NCBI RefSeq assembly: GCF_002302565.1
Contig: NZ_CP022382.1
Span: 1,993,001-2,057,000 of the forward strand
Origin: Capnocytophaga canimorsus
Lineage (GTDB): Bacteria; Bacteroidota; Bacteroidia; Flavobacteriales; Flavobacteriaceae
Length of the DNA stretch: 64,000 nt
Direction: 5' to 3'
Shown piece by piece: positions 1-7,983 of this stretch. The position numbers and the translations under genes are program-made. Under the pieces are notes generated by a model. It made no database searches, was not told the origin of the DNA, and saw only the letters and a program-made list of their open reading frames with translations. How positions within the stretch are numbered: the first letter of the stretch is position 1; the number at the start of each line of letters is the position of its first letter.

Positions 1-762
1 GAGGTGAACAATTACGCACGAGTTTTCATTCCGAGTTTGGGGATACATTACAAGATTTTGCCCGTTTGGTCAGTATTTTCTGGCATTCATAAAGGATTTT
101 CGCCACCAAGTGCAGGAATGAATCAAAAACCTGAAAGTAGCGTGAATTGGGAATTAGGAACTCGATATACAACCAATAACTTAACTGCCGAACTCATTGG
201 TTTTTACAACAAATATAGCAATATGTTGGGAAGCGATTTGGCAGCAGCTGGAGGTAGCGGTACATTGGAACAGTTCGATGTAGGAGAAGCCAAAGTAAAA
301 GGAGCGGAATTTTTGGTACATTATCAGCCAATGCCTGAAACGAGCAAATTCAAATTACCTTTACAGATTTCATACACCTACACCGATACCGAAATGCTTA
401 ATTCCTTCGAGGAAAATACGTGGGGACGTGTGTTTGTGGGCGATGAAATTCCGTACATCAACAAACATAGCTTCAATGCGAGTTTAGGGGCGGAGTACAA
501 AGGTTTTGAGCTGAATATCGGGGTGCGTTATAATGGTGATATGCGTACCACACCTGGGCAGGGACGTATTGCGGAGCATAACAAAATCCCTGCACATACC
601 ATTATTGATGCATCGGCGAGGGCTCGTGTGAATAAGTATTTGACACTTACGCTGAACGCTATCAACCTAACGAATAAAACTTATTTGGTGTCGCGGCATC
701 CTTCGGGCTTACGAGCAGGACATCCTTTTGGTATTTATTCAGGGGTGAATGTGAAGTTTTAG
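1..762 (+). CDS. TonB-dependent receptor, C-terminal part (partial)
   Basis: The reading frame is open from the first base, so the gene starts outside the window and only about 253 C-terminal residues are present. The sequence is an outer-membrane beta-barrel: alternating short strands, repeated aromatic girdle residues, and a final strand ending in Phe (NVKF), the usual end of TonB-dependent receptors. The segment around VFSGIHKGFSPPS and the later LGSDLAAAGGSGT resembles siderophore/ferric-citrate type receptors rather than SusC, so transport of an iron chelate is the likely role (inference). The plug domain and TonB box are not visible. It is followed at once by a hairpin and a 42-bp-period array. 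Confidence 0.85.
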   Translation, partial: EVNNYARVFIPSLGIHYKILPVWSVFSGIHKGFSPPSAGMNQKPESSVNWELGTRYTTNNLTAELIGFYNKYSNMLGSDLAAAGGSGTLEQFDVGEAKVKGAEFLVHYQPMPETSKFKLPLQISYTYTDTEMLNSFEENTWGRVFVGDEIPYINKHSFNASLGAEYKGFELNIGVRYNGDMRTTPGQGRIAEHNKIPAHTIIDASARARVNKYLTLTLNAINLTNKTYLVSRHPSGLRAGHPFGIYSGVNVKF

Positions 763-787
763 TAGGGACAGGACGTGTCCTGTCCTC
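763..787. repeat. Post-stop palindromic element, copy 1
   Basis: Immediately after the stop codon there is a near-perfect hairpin: GGACAGGAC at 766-774 and GTCCTGTCC at 777-785. Two similar elements follow the stops of susC (5788-5811) and susD (9506-9530). The arms differ in sequence between copies but stay complementary. It may stabilise mRNA 3' ends or be a dispersed REP-like element. No T-run follows, so a classic terminator is less likely. Confidence 0.7.
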
Positions 788-811
788 ACCAAATATAAAA
801 TTGTATTTTTG

Positions 812-1150
812 TTGAAACACGAGTGAAATGCCGAATATACGATTGTATTTTATTTAAAACACGAGTGAAATGGGTTTCGTCTGATTCGGTTTTTGTTAAA
901 ACAGAGGTGAATTACTCATCGCAGATACTGCGAAGGGCATTTCATCGGTGAACTGGGCATCGCCTAATTCAATTTTGATAAAAACACTAATGAAACAGAC
1001 AAATATCAGTTGATAATGGGGCAAAATACCAGTGAAATGAGCAAATATCATTTGATATTTGAATAAAACATTGATGAGGAGAAGAAATATCAATTGATAA
1101 TGGGGTAAATTGGTAACAAGACTCAAAACAAAAAGTTATTTATTATAAAA
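812..1150. repeat. 42-bp-period degenerate tandem array 1
   Basis: The intergenic stretch 763-1168 is mostly a degenerate tandem array. The anchor AAACAC/AAACAG/AAATAC/AAACAT occurs at 815, 857, 899, 982, 1024 and 1066, with weaker matches near 941 and 1107, so the spacing is 42 bp with one or two 41-bp steps. Units carry an AAACACGAGTGAAATG-like core, and some carry TTTCGtCTgATT, which aligns with the unit of array 2 (5913-6165). No open reading frame or spacer pattern like CRISPR is present. Confidence 0.8.
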
Positions 1151-1168
1151 AGGATAAAGTAGTGTAAT

Positions 1169-2395
1169 ATGAGTTCAACAAGTTCATCGGAAGTAAATCC
1201 TGAAATGAAACTATTTTCGGAAGTTAATGATTTTTGTGATAGTATCTTTGAAAAAATTAAAGAAGAAGAAGCAAAGTTACCTTATCATATAAACATTATT
1301 GATTTATTGAGAGCTGGTGAAAATGCTCATAGCCGAATTTTAGGACGTTTGTTGGAACAAAAAAACGATGAAAATTATGAGATATTAAGTTCTTTTTTGA
1401 GTTTGCTTGCAGAGCGTAATAGTAATTTTTCTCATTTGAAAGTAAAAAGTCCAACAATATCCTGCGAAAAAGGAAGAATTGACATACTTATAAAAGATAA
1501 AAATTACGCCATTATTTTTGAGAATAAGATTCGTAATGCCATTGACCAAAAAGGACAGATAGAAAGGTATATTGCTAAGGTAAAAGAACTTGGTTATGAA
1601 GAATCACAAATTTATGTACTTTATCTCTCAGCTGATGGTAGGAAAGAGCCAACAGCTGAAAGTTGGGGAAAATACAAAGGAAGCGATTTTGAAAAAAAAA
1701 GATATATTCAACTGAATTTTAGGTATGATATATTAAGTTGGTTGAAAGGAAAAGTTTTACCAGACGTACGAATTAAAGATGTTCACTTAATAAGTGCTAT
1801 TGAACAATATATTGACCATTTAGAAGGATTTTTTAATTTAAGAACCATACAAGAACCAATGAGTGAAAAACTAAAAAAAGAGATATTAAGAAAATTAGAT
1901 ATTGAACATAAATCAATAAATGATAAATTCGAAAAGTTGAATGATAAAATAGATGAATTAGATAAGGTTAGAAATCAATTGTTCGCATTAAAATCAGAAA
2001 TGGAAGTTGATTTTTTAGAGGAATGTTATGAAAAGTTGGAGGAATATAAATCTAATTTTGAGACTTTTAGTACTGAATGGGAGTTAATCAAATCTACGAA
2101 CGAAAAAAATTATCCAAGTGTGGGTATTAAAGCGTATGAAGAGAAATTTCCTTTTAGGATTTTAATAGAAATTGAAAGAGAATCAGATAAGATATGTTAC
2201 GGAATTGCTAAACCCAACCCGAATCCTCCAAAAGAAAATACATTAGAAAAATTTTTTGAATCTTTTCCAAATAAAGAGAGTCTCTTTGAAAGTGATTATT
2301 GGTGGTATTTAAAGAAAATTACTTCATATGATAGCGGGTGTGATGAATTTAAAGAGTTCGTAGACAATGTTGTTAAATATTGTAAAAATAACTAG
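1169..2395 (+). CDS. PD-(D/E)XK nuclease family protein (PDDEXK_4-like)
   Basis: A 408-residue cytoplasmic protein without a signal peptide. The N-terminal half has the restriction-endonuclease-like core of the PDDEXK_4 type: ENAHSRIL near residue 51, then RIDILIKD with Asp105, then FENKI with Glu118 and Lys120 (the E-x-K), followed by a Gln-rich helix (Q127, Q130). The middle (about 235-275) is a charged coiled-coil-like helix rich in KLNDKIDEL. The C-terminal third is a separate domain that I do not recognise. The gene is visibly more AT-rich than the flanking susC, which suggests later acquisition. It lies between array 1 and susC with only 24 bp to susC, so it may be co-transcribed. Substrate and role (defence, mobile-element cargo or repair) cannot be told from sequence. 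Confidence 0.75.
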   Translation: MSSTSSSEVNPEMKLFSEVNDFCDSIFEKIKEEEAKLPYHINIIDLLRAGENAHSRILGRLLEQKNDENYEILSSFLSLLAERNSNFSHLKVKSPTISCEKGRIDILIKDKNYAIIFENKIRNAIDQKGQIERYIAKVKELGYEESQIYVLYLSADGRKEPTAESWGKYKGSDFEKKRYIQLNFRYDILSWLKGKVLPDVRIKDVHLISAIEQYIDHLEGFFNLRTIQEPMSEKLKKEILRKLDIEHKSINDKFEKLNDKIDELDKVRNQLFALKSEMEVDFLEECYEKLEEYKSNFETFSTEWELIKSTNEKNYPSVGIKAYEEKFPFRILIEIERESDKICYGIAKPNPNPPKENTLEKFFESFPNKESLFESDYWWYLKKITSYDSGCDEFKEFVDNVVKYCKNN

Positions 2396-2419
2396 TTAAA
2401 AAAATAAAAGTTATCATTT

Positions 2420-5400
2420 ATGAATCAATCAATGATAAAGAAACTACTATATAGCGTACTTTTATTATGTTCGCAGTGGGCATTGGCACAGACGGATATT
2501 AAAGGAACAGTTACTGACGCCAAAGGCGAACCGCTTTTAGGGGCAACCGTAATTCTCAAAGAAAGAAATGTGGGAGTTACTACCGATATGGAAGGAAAAT
2601 TTACCATCAAAGGCGAACAAGGGCAAACGTTGGAGGTGAGCTATGTTGGTTTCCAGATGAAAAAAGTAAAAATAACGTCCAATAATCTGAAAATTACACT
2701 TCAGGAAGAAACTGAGCAGCTCGGTGAGGTGGTTGTTACGGGATATCAGAAGATAAAAAGTCGTGTTTTTACGGGAGCTTCGGCTTCGGTGAAGATGAAC
2801 GAAATAAAAATGGACGGCGTGGCTGATGTTTCGCGTATGCTCGAAGGACGCGTAGCAGGGCTTTCCATTCAAAACGTGACGGGTACATTCGGTTCGGCAC
2901 CACGCATCAACATTCGTGGCGGGGCTTCCATCATTGGGAATGTACAACCACTGTGGGTTATCGACGGAGCGGTTTATGAGGACTTAGTTTCTCTTAGTCT
3001 CGACCAATTGGTTTCGGGCGATGCCGTAACTCTTATAAGTTCTGCTATAGCCGGACTTAATGCTACCGATATTCAGGATATTCAAGTACTTAAAGATGCT
3101 TCGGCGACTTCCGTTTATGGAGCGAGAGCCTTAAATGGAGTGATTGTTATCACAACCAAATCGGGCAAACGCGACACCCCAAATCGCATTACCTACTCCT
3201 ACGAGCAAAGTTTTCGTCAGATACCTTCGTATGCAGATTTTGATTTGTTAAATTCACAAGAAACAATGTCCGTTTACCAAGAACTGGCTAATAAAGGATA
3301 TTTCGGTTTACGCGATGCTCTTTACGGCAGACGCAGTGGTATTTATTATCAGTGGTACAAAGGCATCAGCACGATTAACCCCAATACAGGGGCGTATTAC
3401 TATGAAAATACAGAAGAAGGCAAACGAGCTTTTTTCAAAGAACGCGAATACACCAATACCGATTGGTTCAACCATCTTTTTACGCTTAATCCCATTCAGA
3501 ATCATACCATTACTTTTTCGGGCGGAGGAAAAAACACCACAACGTATGCTTCTATCGGATTTTATAATGATGGTGGCTGGACAATTACTGACAATGTACA
3601 ACGCATCACGGCTAATCTGAAAAATACATTCTACATCAACGATAAATTCAAAACGACACTTTCTGCACAAGGGAATATGCGTCAGCAAAAAGCCCCAGGA
3701 ACATTCACGCAACGCAAGAATACTACCCTTGGTTCGTTCGAGCGTGACTTTGACATCAATCCTTTTTCCTATGCTTTATCCACCAGCCGAACGCTTCGTC
3801 CGCGTAGCAGTAATGGCGAGTTGGAATACTATCGCAACAATTGGGCTCCGTTTAATATTCTAAACGAATACCAAAATAATTACCTAAATATAAATCTGTT
3901 AGACTTCAAAATACAAGGAGAAGCCTCTTATAAGTTTAATAACGACTTGGAAGCAACTGTATTGCTTTCTACACGACAAGCTTTTACAGCGACATCGCAT
4001 TTCATCAAAGAGGGTTCGAATGTAGTTCAGGCTTTTCGTGCCAACGAAACTCCTTGGGTGGCTCAGCAGAACATCTATCTGATAAAAGACAAGGATAATC
4101 CGCTTTTGCAACCTAAAGTAGGTCTGACTCACGGAGGAATTTTCAACAAAACCGAAACTACCCTCAAAAGTTACCAAGCTCGTTTTGCGTTGGATTACAA
4201 CAAACAATTGGGCGAACACGACATCAAAGGGTTTGGCTTTGCCGAAATTCGTTCGGCTGACCGCAGCGTAAATCCGTTTCAAGGATACGGCATTCAGTAC
4301 GATAAAGGCAATCAAATCTTTACCAATCCGCTCATTTTTCAAAAATTATTAAATGAAGGAACGGATTATTTCTCGCTTTTGGAGCGATACGAGCGCGGAG
4401 TAACCTTCTCACTAAGTGGTACGTATGGTTATCAAGGAAAATACATTTTCAATACGGTGCTTAACTACGAGGGGTCGAATACAGCAGGTAGAAACAGCCG
4501 TTCTCAATGGCTTCCTACTTGGAATATTGGTGGAAAATGGAATATCGACCAAGAAAGTTTTATGAAAGACCAAGACTATTTCTCAACCCTTGCTTTCCGT
4601 GCCAGTTACGGGCTTACCGCCAAGATGAACGAACAAGCCATCAACTCGAATGCGGTGTACAAAAACCAGATTTTAAATCGTTTCCGATTTGAAGACCGCG
4701 AAAACGCACTGCGTATCCTCCATTTGGAAAATCGTGACCTTACGTGGGAGAAAATGTACGAATTAAACATTGGTATCGATGCCGGATTTTTCAACAATCG
4801 CCTCAATGCAACCATTGACGTGTATCAACGTAATTCGTTCGACCTGATTGACCTTATCCGCACTTCGGGCGTGGGTGGGCAGTACTACAAATACGCTAAC
4901 TTTGGCGATATGCGTACGCGAGGCGTGGAATTGGCTTTAAATTCTAAAAACATTTTGACGGACGATTTCAAATGGACAACCAACTTTACCATAAGTTATA
5001 TGAATCAGGAAATCACCCGATTGCTCAATACGCCGAACACCTTTGATATGGTTGCTGGGGCGGGACGTGGGAACATCGTTGGGTTTCCGAAAGGGTCGCT
5101 CTTTTCGTTTAACTATCAAGGTTTGAATTCATACGGATTGCCGACTTTTGATTTTGGCTTGTATCCGCTTAATAACCGAGCGTATGGCAACATTGCGGGA
5201 GCCGACTTTCTGGACGCCCAGTATTCTAAAACGTATTTGATTTATCACGGTTCGATTGAGCCAAATGTGAATAGTGGTTTGTCCAATACCTTTCAATATA
5301 AGAATTGGGAGCTGTCGTTTTTCATCACGGCACAGGCGGGGAATAAAATTCGGTTAAATCCGTCGTTCGACCCAGCTTTCGCTGACCTAAATGTTTTTTC

Positions 5401-5782
5401 AACTGAATATTACAACCGATGGATTGCCCCAGGTGATGAGTGGCGAACGGAAGTTCCTGCGTTGCCTTCGCAAGATTTAATCCGACTTATTGGCGAGGAG
5501 AACATCGAACGGGCGTATAACACTTATAATTATTCGCAAAATAGGGTAGCCGACGGAAGTTTCGTGCGAATGAAAAACATTTCACTTGGTTACAACGTTC
5601 CAGAACATTATGCAAAGAAATTCGGCTTGAGTACCATCAATGTACGTGGGCAGGTTACCAATCCGTTTTTGATTTATTCGGACAAACGTCTTAACGGTCA
5701 AGACCCCGAGTATTATCGTTCAGGTGGGGTATCGCTACCAACCCCAAAACAATTCACGTTGACGGTAAATGTTGGGTTTTAA
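2420..5782 (+). CDS. SusC/RagA family TonB-linked outer membrane protein
   Basis: A 1,120-residue outer-membrane importer. A signal peptide ends near WALAQ (residue 24). It is followed by the carboxypeptidase-like beta-sandwich (TDIKGTVTDAKGEPLLGATV), the LGEVVVTGYQ TonB-box region, and a plug domain with GRVAGLSI, INIRGGASI, PLWVIDG and DASATSVYGARALNGV, all hallmarks of SusC proteins. The long beta-barrel ends in VNVGF. It should pair with a SusD lipoprotein to import a bulky ligand across the outer membrane using TonB energy. The SusD gene is not adjacent but 2.2 kb downstream, beyond an array and two unrelated genes. Substrate is unknown; the accessory lipoproteins suggest a protein or metal-bearing ligand rather than a plain polysaccharide (inference). 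Confidence 0.93.
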   Translation: MNQSMIKKLLYSVLLLCSQWALAQTDIKGTVTDAKGEPLLGATVILKERNVGVTTDMEGKFTIKGEQGQTLEVSYVGFQMKKVKITSNNLKITLQEETEQLGEVVVTGYQKIKSRVFTGASASVKMNEIKMDGVADVSRMLEGRVAGLSIQNVTGTFGSAPRINIRGGASIIGNVQPLWVIDGAVYEDLVSLSLDQLVSGDAVTLISSAIAGLNATDIQDIQVLKDASATSVYGARALNGVIVITTKSGKRDTPNRITYSYEQSFRQIPSYADFDLLNSQETMSVYQELANKGYFGLRDALYGRRSGIYYQWYKGISTINPNTGAYYYENTEEGKRAFFKEREYTNTDWFNHLFTLNPIQNHTITFSGGGKNTTTYASIGFYNDGGWTITDNVQRITANLKNTFYINDKFKTTLSAQGNMRQQKAPGTFTQRKNTTLGSFERDFDINPFSYALSTSRTLRPRSSNGELEYYRNNWAPFNILNEYQNNYLNINLLDFKIQGEASYKFNNDLEATVLLSTRQAFTATSHFIKEGSNVVQAFRANETPWVAQQNIYLIKDKDNPLLQPKVGLTHGGIFNKTETTLKSYQARFALDYNKQLGEHDIKGFGFAEIRSADRSVNPFQGYGIQYDKGNQIFTNPLIFQKLLNEGTDYFSLLERYERGVTFSLSGTYGYQGKYIFNTVLNYEGSNTAGRNSRSQWLPTWNIGGKWNIDQESFMKDQDYFSTLAFRASYGLTAKMNEQAINSNAVYKNQILNRFRFEDRENALRILHLENRDLTWEKMYELNIGIDAGFFNNRLNATIDVYQRNSFDLIDLIRTSGVGGQYYKYANFGDMRTRGVELALNSKNILTDDFKWTTNFTISYMNQEITRLLNTPNTFDMVAGAGRGNIVGFPKGSLFSFNYQGLNSYGLPTFDFGLYPLNNRAYGNIAGADFLDAQYSKTYLIYHGSIEPNVNSGLSNTFQYKNWELSFFITAQAGNKIRLNPSFDPAFADLNVFSTEYYNRWIAPGDEWRTEVPALPSQDLIRLIGEENIERAYNTYNYSQNRVADGSFVRMKNISLGYNVPEHYAKKFGLSTINVRGQVTNPFLIYSDKRLNGQDPEYYRSGGVSLPTPKQFTLTVNVGF

Positions 5783-5787
5783 CGCCG

Positions 5788-5811
5788 TAGGGACGAGACA
5801 AGTTTCGTCCC
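5788..5811. repeat. Post-stop palindromic element, copy 2
   Basis: Six bases after the susC stop, GTAGGGACGA at 5787-5796 pairs with TCGTCCC at 5805-5811. It shares the GTAGGGA start and position with the elements after the TonB receptor gene and susD, while the rest of the arm sequence differs. Confidence 0.6.
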
Positions 5812-5828
5812 ACTAAAAAGGTAATGGC

Positions 5829-5907
5829 ATTCACTTGTCAGGCTGAGCAAAGTCGAAATCTTTTTTAAGAGAAATAGTAAGTTTCTCGACTTCGCTCGAA
5901 ATGACAA
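5829..5907. repeat. Imperfect inverted repeat (dispersed-type element)
   Basis: GTCAGGCTGAGCAAAGTCGA at about 5838-5857 faces CTCGACTTCGCTCGAAATGAC at about 5885-5905, forming a long imperfect palindrome with a central loop. Elements of this style (agcgaagtcgag / ctcgacttcgct) are common between genes in Flavobacteriia (from memory). It contains no gene. Confidence 0.55.
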
Positions 5908-5912
5908 TAACT

Positions 5913-6165
5913 GAAACCACTCAGATTGGGGTTTCGCCTAATTAGTTGAAGATAGAAAACGCTCGGATTGACGTTTCGCCTAATTGGTTGAAGGTAGAAA
6001 ACACTCGTTTTGGGGTTTCGCCTAATTGGTTGAAGGTAGAAAACGCTCGGATTGACGTTTCGGGGAAATCCTGAAAGATGAAAACACTCGGATTGATGCT
6101 TCGGGGAAATCCCGAAAGGTGGAAACGCTCGTTTTGAGGTTTCGCCTAAATAATTAAAAGTAAAA
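5913..6165. repeat. 42-bp-period tandem array 2
   Basis: Units begin GAAAACxCTCG at 5913, 5955, 5997, 6039, 6080 and 6121, giving steps of 42, 42, 42, 41 and 41 bp. A typical unit reads GAAAACGCTCGGATTGACG then TTTCGCCTAATTGGTTGAAG. In the last units CGCCTAATTGGTTGAAGG is replaced by CGGGGAAATCCCGAAAGG, so units vary in blocks. The unit aligns with array 1 (TTTCGcCTaATT core) and shares GGATTGA and CCT in phase with array 3. Function unknown. Confidence 0.85.
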
Positions 6166-6184
6166 AAATAGGAAATAGTAGAGA

Positions 6185-6811
6185 ATGGATAGTCATATTT
6201 GGATAGAAAAATGGAATAATCATTATAAAACAGACGATTTTGTGTATGGCAAGTCGCCCAATCGGTTTTTTAAGGAGGAAATTGACAGACTTCGTCCGCT
6301 TTCTATCTTATTACCAGCAGAAGGAGAGGGCAGAAATGCAGTGTATGCGGCTAAAAATCAGTGGGAAGTAACCGCTTTCGATATTAGTGAAGAGGGAAAG
6401 AAAAAAGCATTGCAATTGGCAAAAGAAAATGATGTTTTTGTAAATTATAAGGTTGGCGAACTGCCTAATTTGGACTTTGATAAAGCCTCATTCGATACAA
6501 TTGCACTGATTTATGCTCATTTTCCGCCCCAAATACGTTCCGCCTATCATCAAAAGTTGATAACACTTCTCAAAAAAGGAGGTATCATTATTTTTGAAGG
6601 ATTTAGCAAAAAACATCTCGACTATCGGAAGAAAAATCCGAAAATAGGAGGACCAGCCGATGCTGAGTCATTGTTCTCTTTGGAAGAAATTCAATCCGAT
6701 TTTGCCGGTTTTAAGTTTGAAACATTGGTTGAGCAAGAAGTAGCACTTTCCGAAGGGCTTCTTCATAATGGAATAGGTTCTGTTATCCGATTTGTAGCAC
6801 GGAAGCAATAA
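6185..6811 (+). CDS. Class I SAM-dependent methyltransferase (TehB/thiopurine-type)
   Basis: A 208-residue soluble protein. The N-terminus WIEKWNNHYKTDDFVYGKSP is typical of the TehB-like/thiopurine-methyltransferase-related group. The SAM-binding fold shows motif I as LLPAEGEGRNAVYAA (residues about 38-52), the acidic end of strand 2 as VTAFDISEEG, and a later LKKGGIIIFEGF strand. No membrane segment or signal peptide is seen. It sits between array 2 and a flavin-dependent oxidoreductase, inside the gap between susC and susD. The methyl acceptor cannot be deduced; small-molecule methylation such as of tellurite or thio compounds is only a family-level guess. Confidence 0.85.
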   Translation: MDSHIWIEKWNNHYKTDDFVYGKSPNRFFKEEIDRLRPLSILLPAEGEGRNAVYAAKNQWEVTAFDISEEGKKKALQLAKENDVFVNYKVGELPNLDFDKASFDTIALIYAHFPPQIRSAYHQKLITLLKKGGIIIFEGFSKKHLDYRKKNPKIGGPADAESLFSLEEIQSDFAGFKFETLVEQEVALSEGLLHNGIGSVIRFVARKQ

Positions 6812-6868
6812 AATAACAATATATAAAAATAGAATAGTACAATAAATACTACAAGAAAGAATATAAAA

Positions 6869-7924
6869 ATGAAGTCAAAAAAAATAGAATTAGGGATTAC
6901 TTCTTTTGGAGAAACGACTCCGCTGGAAGCTACAGGTAAAGCCATTTCACACGCTGAGAGAATACAAAATATGGTTGAAGAAATGGAACTTGCCGATGCC
7001 GTAGGACTTGATATTTACGCCATTGGGGAGCATCATCGTTCGGATTTTGCCGTATCGGTGCCTGAAATGGTATTGGCAGCAGGAGCGGTGAATACGAAAA
7101 ACATTCGTCTGTCGAGTGCTGTTACGGTGCTTTCCTCTTCCGACCCGATTCGTATTTATCAAAATTTTGCCACCCTCGATGCTATTTCCAACGGAAGAGC
7201 CGAAATAATGGTCGGGAAAGGGTCTTTTATTGAATCCTTTCCGCTATTTGGGTATAGCTTAGATGATTACTACGGATTATTTCACGAAAAATTGGATATG
7301 CTTTTGGAAATTTCCGAAAAAGAGCTTCTTACTTGGGAAGGACGACTAACGCATTCGGTGGACGCAAGAGGCGTTTATCCCAGAGCCGTGCAAGAAAAGT
7401 TACCCATTTGGGTAGCCACAGGCGGAAGTCCTGAAACTGCCGTTCGCACTGCTAAAATGGGATTACCTATCGCCTTTGCTATTATCGGGGGAGAGCCTCG
7501 TGCATTCAAACAACTGATTGACGCATATCGCCAAATAGGTAAGCAGTGGGGACATACGGCAGAGCAGTTGCAAGTAGCATCACACTCGTGGGGATTCATC
7601 GCTGAAGATAACCAACAAGCTGTGGATATGTACTTCCACCCAACCAAACAAGTAGTTGATGCCATCTCGAAAGACAGACCGCATTGGCAACCGCTTACCA
7701 AAGAGCAATATTTGAATTCGGTAGGGGAATACGGAGCAATGTTCGTAGGCGACCCAAAAGTAGTTACCGAAAAGATTATAAAAACTATTGAAACCCTGCA
7801 ATTAGACCGATTTATGCTACATATGCCTATCGGTTCGTTGCCTCATCAGGCGGTATTGAAAGCCATTGAACTTTTCGGGAAGGAAGTCGCTCCGAAAGTG
7901 AGGGCTTATTTTGAAGAAAGATAG
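6869..7924 (+). CDS. LLM-class (luciferase-like) flavin-dependent oxidoreductase
   Basis: A 351-residue cytoplasmic TIM-barrel protein of the bacterial-luciferase superfamily. Recognisable pieces are the N-terminal LGITSFGETTP strand, DAVGLDIYAIGEHHR (helix and strand of the flavin site), TVLSSSDPIRIYQNFATLD, the GRAEIMVGKGSFIESFPLFG loop and WVATGGSPETAVRTAKMG. It resembles the putative FMN-dependent luciferase-like monooxygenases often annotated only by family. It follows the methyltransferase by 57 bp and precedes susD by 59 bp, so it may be transcribed with them. No functional link to SusCD import is evident. It may be cargo inserted in the locus. Confidence 0.88.
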   Translation: MKSKKIELGITSFGETTPLEATGKAISHAERIQNMVEEMELADAVGLDIYAIGEHHRSDFAVSVPEMVLAAGAVNTKNIRLSSAVTVLSSSDPIRIYQNFATLDAISNGRAEIMVGKGSFIESFPLFGYSLDDYYGLFHEKLDMLLEISEKELLTWEGRLTHSVDARGVYPRAVQEKLPIWVATGGSPETAVRTAKMGLPIAFAIIGGEPRAFKQLIDAYRQIGKQWGHTAEQLQVASHSWGFIAEDNQQAVDMYFHPTKQVVDAISKDRPHWQPLTKEQYLNSVGEYGAMFVGDPKVVTEKIIKTIETLQLDRFMLHMPIGSLPHQAVLKAIELFGKEVAPKVRAYFEER

Positions 7925-7983
7925 TTTTTTAGTATTTGCCCAACGAAAGAGCATCAAATCAAATAATAAAAATATCAGATGAT

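Noticed and set aside
896..1126. 76-residue minus-strand frame over array 1
   Set aside because: It is made by translating the 42-bp repeats, contains repeated HYQLIF-like pieces, and has no start signal or independent support.
812..1150. CRISPR array
   Set aside because: The period is regular but repeats grade into one another without unique spacers of constant length, units are too degenerate, and no cas gene is present in the window.
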